Assembly: GCA_026397575.1 (NCBI GenBank)
Contig: JAPLUP010000243.1
Span: 1-5,376, forward strand
Direction of reading: 5' to 3'
Length of the DNA: 5,376 nucleotides
From: Candidatus Zixiibacteriota bacterium
GTDB lineage: Bacteria; Zixibacteria; MSB-5A5; CAIYYT01
In this document: one piece after another, positions 1-4,665 of the stretch
Numbering within the stretch: position 1 is the stretch's first letter
Layout: each line of letters opens with the position of its first letter
The notes under the pieces: model-generated
Databases searched by the model: none
Told to the model about the DNA's origin: nothing
The model's input: only the letters and a program-made list of their open reading frames with translations
Position numbers and translations under genes: made by a program

Positions 1-960
1 GAACTGGGAATCGCGCACGGCATAGACAAGCCCACAATTCTTGTGGCCAAGTCGCCGGAGAACACTCCCTTCGACGTAGCTTCCAGATACATGGTTCTCT
101 ACTCTTCTGAAAAGGAGCTATACAACAAGCTTATGAGCGGGTTACCAGCCCTTTTGACCGACCTAGGAGACCAACCAGAGACTGGTCGAACTACAAGACT
201 TGGTCAATTGCTGCTCGCGGAGAAAGGATCGGCAGAAGACTACGAAGATGAACTTATGAAAGTAGCGAGCGCCTACCATGATGCTGCACTCTATCCCAAA
301 GCAATTTCTTTGTATGAGCAGTTGTTAGCTCGCGATTCCGGGTCTGTCGACGTGCTGTCACGTCTTGGCATCTGTTATACTTTTCTAGGCAACCTCGAAA
401 AGGCAATTGATGCTTTCCAACGGGCAATCAATCTTTCGCCAGATGACCCGACGTTGCTTCACAATATTGGATCAGTCTACTACAAAAGAGGAGACTACGG
501 GAGGTCTCTGCATCTTCTGGAGCAGGCAAAAAAGTTTGGCTCCAAGAATCCACAGACGCTCGTCTATCAAGGATTGTCGCTCTGGAGGTTGGGGCGTCTC
601 AGCGATGCCATTGACGCAACTACACCAGTGCTTGCAATGACCGATGAAACTTGCGTCGAAGACCGCCACTGGATTGCCTTAGCTCACAATAACATTGCCT
701 ATTATCTATATGATATTGAACAGACGAGCAAGTCCCCGTCGCCTGATCGACTTAAGGATGCGAGAGAGCATATCTTGGAGGCAACTAGACTCGAGCCCAA
801 CGTGTCTAGCTACCTAGATACTCTCGGCTGTATTCAAATGTGGGGCCACGATTTTCGGAACGCCAAGGCTTCTTTCGAAAGAAGCCTCATGCTCAGACCA
901 TCTGCATTCGCTGCAGAGCATTTTGCCAAAGTGGCAAGAATTTTGGAAGAAGATGTGTGA
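1..960 (+). CDS. C-terminal part of a deoxyribosyltransferase-like/TIR-like domain protein with TPR repeats (5' end outside window)
   Basis: The frame is open from base 1 to the TGA at 958-960 (319 codons), so the start lies upstream; the GTG at 43 falls inside a conserved strand (TILVAKS) and is probably not a start. Residues 1-50 read ELGIAHGIDKPTILVA, then PFDVASRYMVLY and a short helix. This matches the end of nucleoside 2-deoxyribosyltransferase-like/TIR-like Rossmann domains, where the Glu of the E(L/I)GxA motif is often the catalytic nucleophile; here it is the first visible residue. A linker follows to about residue 82. TPR units then cover about 83-116, 117-150, 151-184 and 185-214, with further helix pairs to about 303. 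TPRs bind proteins or peptides. The pairing suggests a sensor or effector in signalling or phage defence, but this is inferred from architecture; substrate and partner genes are not visible. Many AGA, CTA and TCT codons differ from the downstream operon. The TPR call is firm; the N-terminal domain call is good but rests on about 50 residues. Confidence 0.8.
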   Translation, partial: ELGIAHGIDKPTILVAKSPENTPFDVASRYMVLYSSEKELYNKLMSGLPALLTDLGDQPETGRTTRLGQLLLAEKGSAEDYEDELMKVASAYHDAALYPKAISLYEQLLARDSGSVDVLSRLGICYTFLGNLEKAIDAFQRAINLSPDDPTLLHNIGSVYYKRGDYGRSLHLLEQAKKFGSKNPQTLVYQGLSLWRLGRLSDAIDATTPVLAMTDETCVEDRHWIALAHNNIAYYLYDIEQTSKSPSPDRLKDAREHILEATRLEPNVSSYLDTLGCIQMWGHDFRNAKASFERSLMLRPSAFAAEHFAKVARILEEDV

Positions 961-1104
961 ACGTTTCCATTCTTCAGCGCTATGCGAATACATCGGTACC
1001 GCTTAGGGTTCGTCTGGATAGTCACGAAACATCTAGTACCTCCTGGTACGCTTACGTTACAGATCTTCTTGAAGTTTCAACCTCTGCAAGAAGTTCAATT
1101 TAAC

Positions 1105-1153
1105 GTGCTTTGGAGCACTAAGCAAGAAAAAAACCGCTCATCGCTAGTTTTTT
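1105..1153. terminator. possible weak terminator region after the TPR gene
   Basis: A perfect 5-bp hairpin, GTGCT (1105-1109) with AGCAC (1114-1118) around a TTGG loop, is followed by an A-run. AAAAAAC (1128-1134) can pair with GTTTTTT (1147-1153) around a 12-nt loop. The T-run serves + strand transcripts and the A-run could serve - strand ones. The stems are short or AT-rich, so this is not a classic GC-rich intrinsic terminator. It is the best candidate between the TPR stop and the promoter at 1295. Confidence 0.25.
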
Positions 1154-1260
1154 GCAGCGATTAATCTCTGCATTACCAGATTCGGCTGTGAAAGCCCAGT
1201 TCTTTAGTGTGTTTTTCAAGTATGTTACGGTTAGGAATTTACGCGTCAAGATGATTGCCA

Positions 1261-1312
1261 GCCTGGTATTTGCGAAGCTCTTAACATATTGTGATATAAT
1301 GTGTTACCAGGC
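1261..1312. repeat. 8-bp inverted repeat flanking the extended -10 promoter
   Basis: GCCTGGTA at 1261-1268 is the exact reverse complement of TACCAGGC at 1305-1312. The arms sit just upstream of the weak -35 and around the predicted start site, which would suit a looped or dimeric repressor operator. An 8-bp match 36 bp apart can also arise by chance, and the right arm overlaps the proposed RNA stem. Confidence 0.25.
1270..1300 (+). promoter_or_regulatory. extended -10 promoter in the gene-free stretch
   Basis: TGATATAAT at 1292-1300 is a perfect extended -10 (TGn plus TATAAT). The best -35 is TTGCGA (1270-1275), 4 of 6 with a long 19-nt spacer, but extended -10 promoters tolerate a weak -35. 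Initiation is expected near 1306-1308. The sequence downstream is not a + strand gene but a segment with potential RNA structure and then the antisense side of the remnant gene. The promoter would therefore drive a small RNA, an antisense transcript, or readthrough toward yceD. Confidence 0.45.
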
Positions 1313-1445
1313 GTAACTGCCGCGTCCTATCCGCTCCGTACCTGCCTCGAGCGCAGCGTCGGGTAGGGCACGCCATGCCTTTACGATGCGGGGACAATCA
1401 GGCAACCGCAAGGGTTGCGTCTACGGTGGACTACAGTAGTTGGTA
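1305..1445 (+). ncRNA. candidate structured small RNA (family not recognised)
   Basis: The segment starts where the extended -10 promoter should initiate. Its ends can pair in register: TACCA 1305-1309 with TGGTA 1441-1445, ACTG 1316-1319 with CAGT 1434-1437, and TCC 1325-1327 with GGA 1428-1430, separated by small internal loops. Inside, CCTATCC 1326-1332 pairs with GGGTAGG 1361-1367 (7 bp, one G-U; competes for 2 nt with the TCC arm), and GCAACC 1402-1407 pairs with GGTTGC 1413-1418 around GCAAG. This rod-like layout with nested hairpins is RNA-like, but it was found by eye and no energy or covariation was computed. The 1402-1418 hairpin also lies 12 nt past the stop of the - strand remnant and could be that gene's old 3' hairpin. 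Confidence 0.25.
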
Positions 1446-1790
1446 TCTCTTCCGCAGGTACCATTCGGCGCAGAGGGCGAGGATGATCAGGCCGAGCAGG
1501 AGGGGATGATCAAAGAGGGGGATTTCGGAACGACGGACGGTTGTCTTGACCGGTTGCTCAGCAAAGCGCAGAATCGCGGCGGTGTCTGAAGCGGCATAGA
1601 AATGTCCGCCGGAAACTTCGCTGATGCGTTTAAGCATATCGAAGTCGGAGATGTGCGAGAGGTCTTCGAGGCTGTAGGGTTCGACGGTGAAGGTCGCGCT
1701 GGGCGTGCCGATTCGTTGCTTGTCACGTTTTACGACGCCGCTAATTGCATAATTGCCCGAGGGGAGATAATGCAGCGTTGCGCATGTGCA
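1431..1790 (-). pseudogene. C-terminal remnant of a VWA/glutamine-amidotransferase-like membrane protein
   Basis: On the - strand, 119 codons are open from a TAA at 1793-1791 to a TAG at 1433-1431. The peptide has a beta-rich part (YLPSGNYAISGVVKRDKQ, about residues 8-25), TFTVEPYSLE (34-42), LKRISEVSGGHFYAASD (53-69), a hydrophobic segment (about 96-109) and the tail EWYLRKRYQLL. I recognise this as the C-terminus of large (about 600-750 aa) membrane proteins with VWA or glutamine-amidotransferase-like domains, in which a late transmembrane helix ends in EWxLRRRxGLL-like residues. The first 80% or more is absent, and the yceD promoter at 1861 leaves no room for it. A Met at 1637-1635 would give only 68 aa with no visible ribosome binding site. 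I infer a decayed fragment left by a deletion or insertion. Its codon use resembles the operon to its right more than the TPR gene. Confidence 0.65.
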
Positions 1791-1798
1791 TTACTCCC
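1762..1798. repeat. 15-bp imperfect hairpin at the truncated end of the remnant gene
   Basis: GGGAG (1762-1766) and TAATGCA (1768-1774) pair with TGCATTA (1787-1793) and CTCCC (1794-1798), leaving one unpaired A at 1767. GCG (1775-1777) then pairs with CGC (1781-1783) around TTG, with ATG (1784-1786) bulged. This is by far the strongest palindrome noticed in the window. No T-run follows on either strand, so it does not look like an intrinsic terminator. It sits where homology of the remnant ends and could be a transposon tip, a REP-like unit or a deletion scar. Confidence 0.45.
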
Positions 1799-1860
1799 AA
1801 TCAACCACTTCTTCCCGTAACTCCTTGCCTTTCCGAACCTAACGACTCCCCCTTTTGCGC

Positions 1861-1889
1861 TTGACAAAGCTTTAGAAACTGAATAGAAT
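1861..1889 (+). promoter_or_regulatory. near-consensus sigma70-type promoter of the yceD-rpmF-plsX-fabH-fabD operon
   Basis: TTGACA (1861-1866) is a perfect -35. A 17-nt spacer leads to TAGAAT (1884-1889), 5 of 6 to the -10 consensus. Initiation is expected at about 1896-1898, at or within 2 nt of the yceD ATG (1898). No comparable promoter was noticed between the later genes, so this should be the main promoter of the operon. Confidence 0.8.
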
Positions 1890-1897
1890 AACAAGCT

Positions 1898-2416
1898 ATG
1901 GAAATCCAATTGGATACCATAACGGCGGCGACGTCTGAGTTGACGCTTAAGGCGACGCCGGAACAGCTTAATCTCAACCTTGATTTGGCGACTTTAGGGT
2001 CGGATGTGGTGTATAACCTGACGACTCGACGCATAGAGGATGAAGTGTTTCTGGATGGAACGCTGACGTTTACGATGAACTTAACTTGCGCCCGCTGTGT
2101 GGATGAATTCGCCACGCCCTTTCGGTTGCCGTTGCGTCTCGCGATTCAACTGGTGGTGGACGAGAGTCTTGTGCGGGAAGAGGATGCGAATAGCGAAGAA
2201 TTCGTGGTGTTTCCGGAAGCGAAGAAAGCCTTTTCTCTGGATCAGCAGGTGCGCGATCTGATTGCCGTGGAATTGCCGATGAAGCCGTTGTGCCGGATTG
2301 ACTGCCGGGGGCTCTGTCCCCAGTGTGGCGCCAACCTAAATGAGTCGCCCTGTGGCTGCAAAACCGGCGGGACCGATCCGCGCTGGGATGGACTACGAAA
2401 GCTTTCCAACAATTGA
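1898..2416 (+). CDS. yceD: DUF177/YceD-family protein
   Basis: This 172-aa protein belongs to the YceD (DUF177, 23S rRNA accumulation protein) family, which typically sits just before rpmF and is linked to 23S rRNA maturation or large-subunit assembly. A beta-rich N-terminal half leads to LTCARCVDEF with C64 and C67. A second Cys-rich part near the end carries C132, C136, C140, C143, C152 and C154 in the family-typical LCRIDCRGLCPQCGANLN block, followed by TDPRWDGLRKL. The cysteines suggest a zinc site, although not all family members keep them. The ATG at 1898 is the only reasonable start: the next in-frame Met lies at residue 60, inside the conserved core. There is no Shine-Dalgarno sequence in the preceding 20 nt, and the promoter ends 8 nt upstream, so translation from a leaderless mRNA is likely. 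rpmF follows after 30 nt. Confidence 0.9.
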   Translation: MEIQLDTITAATSELTLKATPEQLNLNLDLATLGSDVVYNLTTRRIEDEVFLDGTLTFTMNLTCARCVDEFATPFRLPLRLAIQLVVDESLVREEDANSEEFVVFPEAKKAFSLDQQVRDLIAVELPMKPLCRIDCRGLCPQCGANLNESPCGCKTGGTDPRWDGLRKLSNN

Positions 2417-2435
2417 TATTGAACAACGTATTTTC

Positions 2436-2442
2436 GAGGGAG
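2436..2442 (+). promoter_or_regulatory. ribosome binding site of rpmF
   Basis: GAGGGAG lies 4 nt before the rpmF ATG and is the clearest Shine-Dalgarno sequence in the operon. It contrasts with yceD, which has none, and supports the ATG at 2447 as the start. Confidence 0.7.
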
Positions 2443-2446
2443 CCTT

Positions 2447-2629
2447 ATGCCACTTCCAAAACGAAGACATTCTAAGCAACGCGGTCGCAAACGCCGCACA
2501 CATTATGTAGCCACTGCGCCCGCGCTGGTGGACTGTTTGCATTGTGGCGAGAAGAAACTGTTCCATCATATTTGCCCTGCTTGCGGTTACTATCGGGGCA
2601 CGCAAATAACCGCCGGAAAGGAAAAGTAG
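2447..2629 (+). CDS. rpmF: 50S ribosomal protein L32 (bL32)
   Basis: This 60-aa basic protein of the large ribosomal subunit begins PLPKRRHSKQRGRKRRTHY, the hallmark L32 N-terminus (usually AVPKRRxSKSR). Two CxxC pairs (C30/C33 and C43/C46) make this the zinc-binding form of L32, rather than the Cys-free form some bacteria keep for zinc shortage. The length is normal for the family. A good ribosome binding site precedes the ATG. The stop (TAG) is 7 nt from the plsX start, and the last codons carry the plsX ribosome binding site, so the two are probably translated together. Identification is certain from sequence and context. Confidence 0.97.
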   Translation: MPLPKRRHSKQRGRKRRTHYVATAPALVDCLHCGEKKLFHHICPACGYYRGTQITAGKEK

Positions 2630-2636
2630 CTCTTCG

Positions 2637-3665
2637 GTGAGACAGACTATCGCCATCGACTGCATGGGCGCAGATCTTGGTCCCTTGCCATTGATCAGCG
2701 GCGCTGTGGAGTACTTACGCAATCCGCAGACCACGGGGACGAGTGTTGTCCTGGTTGGCGACGAGCCTCTGATCAGGGAGTATTTGAAGGGTCTGAGTGT
2801 TAATGGCAATCTGTCTCTCTCGGTCGTGCATGCTTCCGAAGTGGTAGACATGCATGTCGCGGCCACAGAGGGTCTCAAGAAAAGGGATTCCTCGATGGCT
2901 GTGGCGGTACGAATGCACAAAGAAGGTCTGGTGGACGCCGTTATTTCCGCTGGAAATACCGGCGCCGTTATGGCAAACGCCGTTCTGACACTGGGCCGCC
3001 TTCAGGGCGTGTCACGACCCGCTATAGCCGCGGCAATGCCGAATCGGCTGGAGCGCTGGACACTGCTTCTGGATGTCGGCGCCAACGTCGATGTAAGACC
3101 CGATCACATTCTGCAATTTGCCCAGATGGGGGTGTCGTATGCAGAGGACATTCTCAAGATCCAGTCTCCACGGGTTGGTCTGCTCTCGATCGGCGAAGAG
3201 TCGGTCAAAGGCAATGAATTAACCGCCTCCAGTCATGAGTTGCTTGCCAGAGGCAAGAACATGACGTTTGTCGGCAACGTCGAGGGGCGCGATATTCTGG
3301 AAGGTACCTGCGATGTCGTGGTCTGCGACGGCTTCATCGGCAACATTATTCTCAAGTTTGCCGAGTCGATGAAAGGTTTCTTGGAGTCTCGCCTCCACAA
3401 ACAGATCAGCTCGAATCCTTTCTCCAAAGCCGGTGCGATTCTGATGGGACCGTTCCTGCGGCGAATGCGACGAGTGTTTGACTACTCCGAATACGGAGGC
3501 GCGCCGCTTCTCGGAATCAACGGCAATTGTGTTATCAGCCATGGCAAATCCTCGGCGAAAGCCATCAACAACGCCGTCAAGATCGCCGTTGAGATGGTCC
3601 GCACTGATGCCAAAGGGCACATTGAAAGGCGAATTGCCGGCAACCTACAAGAAATTATAGGCTGA
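2637..3665 (+). CDS. plsX: phosphate acyltransferase PlsX
   Basis: PlsX is a peripheral membrane enzyme that converts acyl-ACP and phosphate to acyl-phosphate, the donor used by PlsY for glycerol-3-phosphate acylation. The 342-aa length is typical. Family motifs in order are AIDCMGADLGP (6-16; usually DAMGGDxGP, so Cys replaces Ala and one Gly is Ala), SAGNTGAVMA (104-113), RPAIAAAMP (127-135), LLDVGANVD (144-152), GLLSIGEESVKGNELT (181-196), GNVEGRDI (213-220), CDGFIGNIILK (230-240) and GGAPLLGINGNCVISHG (287-303). The start is GTG at 2637; GGAAAAG at 2620-2626, inside the end of rpmF, is the likely ribosome binding site with a 10-nt gap. A later start would remove the first conserved strand. 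The TGA overlaps the fabH ATG by one base, indicating translational coupling. Confidence is very high. Confidence 0.97.
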   Translation: MRQTIAIDCMGADLGPLPLISGAVEYLRNPQTTGTSVVLVGDEPLIREYLKGLSVNGNLSLSVVHASEVVDMHVAATEGLKKRDSSMAVAVRMHKEGLVDAVISAGNTGAVMANAVLTLGRLQGVSRPAIAAAMPNRLERWTLLLDVGANVDVRPDHILQFAQMGVSYAEDILKIQSPRVGLLSIGEESVKGNELTASSHELLARGKNMTFVGNVEGRDILEGTCDVVVCDGFIGNIILKFAESMKGFLESRLHKQISSNPFSKAGAILMGPFLRRMRRVFDYSEYGGAPLLGINGNCVISHGKSSAKAINNAVKIAVEMVRTDAKGHIERRIAGNLQEIIG

Positions 3666-4663
3666 TGAACAATAAACTTGTTTCTGCCAAAATGGTGGGT
3701 ATCGGCGCCTATGTGCCCGAGACCATTCTTACCAACGCATATTTTGAAAAGATCGTCGATACTTCAGACGAATGGATTGTCACCCGCACCGGCATCAAGA
3801 CGCGTCATGTTGTCGGCAATTCGGGCGAAGTCACTTCGGACATGAGCATTAAGGCTTCGCGACAGGCGCTGGCTGATGCTCACATGTCCCCTGAGGAATT
3901 GGACATGATCATTATCGGTACAGTCACCCCTGACATGAAGACACCTTCCACGGCCTGCTTCGTGCAAAAAGCGCTGGGCGCCAAGAACGCCGCGGTTATG
4001 GATGTCAATGCCGCCTGTGTCGGTTACATCTACGCTCTGACCACTGCCCGCGCCTACATTCTTGCCGGAATGGCGCGCAAGGTTCTGGTGGTTGGGTGCG
4101 AAACCTTGACGTCGATTACGAACTACAAAGATCGCAGCACCTGCGTGCTGTTTGGCGACGGAGCCGGCGCCGCGGTACTGCAGCGAGTGGACGAACCTGG
4201 CATCGGTGTCCTGGCGACTCATCTCGCTGCGAATGGTGATTTAACCGATCTGCTCTGTGTCCGATTAGGCGGATCGCGAAACCCGTTAACACAGGAAAAT
4301 ATCAATGATAACGGCCGCTACCTTTATATGAATGGCTCCGAGGTTTTTAAGCACGCTGTGCGCTTTATGCAAAATGCCGCCGAGAAGGTGATCGCCGACG
4401 CAGGTATCAAAGCCGAAGACATTTCGTTGTTTATTCCGCATCAGGCGAATATCCGTATCATCGATTCACTTGCCAAACGCCTGTCGATTCCCAAAGAGAA
4501 ACTTTTTGTCAATATCCAGAACTATGGCAACACTTCCTCCGCCTCCATACCGATAGCGATGGCGGAAGCCAAGCAACAAGGTCGTCTGAAAGCGGGCGAT
4601 CTGGCGCTGTTGGTCTCCTTCGGTGGCGGACTGGTTTGGGGCGCCGCAGTAGTCAGGTTTTAG
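3665..4663 (+). CDS. fabH: beta-ketoacyl-ACP synthase III (FabH)
   Basis: FabH starts fatty-acid synthesis in the cytoplasm by condensing acetyl-CoA (or a branched acyl-CoA) with malonyl-ACP. The thiolase-fold Cys-His-Asn triad is complete: C118 in DVNAACVGY, H259 in FIPHQAN and N289 in NYGNTSSAS; the 30-residue His-Asn spacing equals that of E. coli FabH (H244/N274). DTSDEWIVTRTGIKTR (32-47) and the C-terminal VSFGGGLVWGAAVVRF (317-332) are also typical, and 332 aa is a normal length. The ATG overlaps the plsX stop by one base (TGATG) with only a weak purine stretch upstream, so it probably relies on ribosomes finishing plsX. The stop (TAG) is 2 nt before the fabD ATG. Whether straight-chain or branched primers are preferred cannot be told from sequence alone. 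Confidence 0.97.
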   Translation: MNNKLVSAKMVGIGAYVPETILTNAYFEKIVDTSDEWIVTRTGIKTRHVVGNSGEVTSDMSIKASRQALADAHMSPEELDMIIIGTVTPDMKTPSTACFVQKALGAKNAAVMDVNAACVGYIYALTTARAYILAGMARKVLVVGCETLTSITNYKDRSTCVLFGDGAGAAVLQRVDEPGIGVLATHLAANGDLTDLLCVRLGGSRNPLTQENINDNGRYLYMNGSEVFKHAVRFMQNAAEKVIADAGIKAEDISLFIPHQANIRIIDSLAKRLSIPKEKLFVNIQNYGNTSSASIPIAMAEAKQQGRLKAGDLALLVSFGGGLVWGAAVVRF

Positions 4664-4665
4664 TC

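Larger units (their letters stand above)
961..1430. other. 470-nt stretch without a protein-coding gene
   Basis: No convincing gene is seen between the TPR gene and the - strand remnant. The short open frames here have no recognisable motif and no ribosome binding site. The stretch holds a possible terminator (1105-1153), an extended -10 promoter (1270-1300) and a segment rich in complementary blocks (1305-1445). I looked for tRNA, SRP RNA, tmRNA, RNase P RNA and common riboswitch cores and recognised none. Bases 961-1100 show nothing notable. Confidence 0.6.

Noticed and set aside
43..960. GTG at 43 as the start of the TPR gene
   Set aside because: The frame is open to base 1, and the residues before GTG (ELGIAHGIDKPTIL) are conserved domain sequence; there is also no ribosome binding site before it.
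840..1164. Small + strand open frames around the end of the TPR gene
   Set aside because: One overlaps the TPR gene out of frame, and the other (982-1164) has no motif, no ribosome binding site and runs into the possible terminator.
1402..1418. GCAACC-GCAAG-GGTTGC hairpin as an intrinsic terminator of the - strand gene
   Set aside because: It lies in the right place past the stop, but no T-run follows on the - strand. It is kept only as part of the structured segment.
1602..1820. + strand 72-codon open frame
   Set aside because: It is antisense to the remnant, whose - strand translation is clearly protein-like; the + strand product shows no motif.
2393..2920. 175-codon - strand open frame
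   Set aside because: It lies antisense to yceD, rpmF and plsX, which are certain genes. Its product is low in complexity and has no recognisable motif.
3219..4222. Long - strand open frames under plsX and fabH (3219-3620 and 3764-4222)
   Set aside because: They are mirror frames of strongly conserved coding sequence, with no ribosome binding site and no protein family features.
4636..4665. Upstream start for fabD overlapping the end of fabH
   Set aside because: It would add MGRRSSQVLV before the family-typical N-terminus. ATG 4666 fits the usual FabD start and the tight spacing after the fabH stop.
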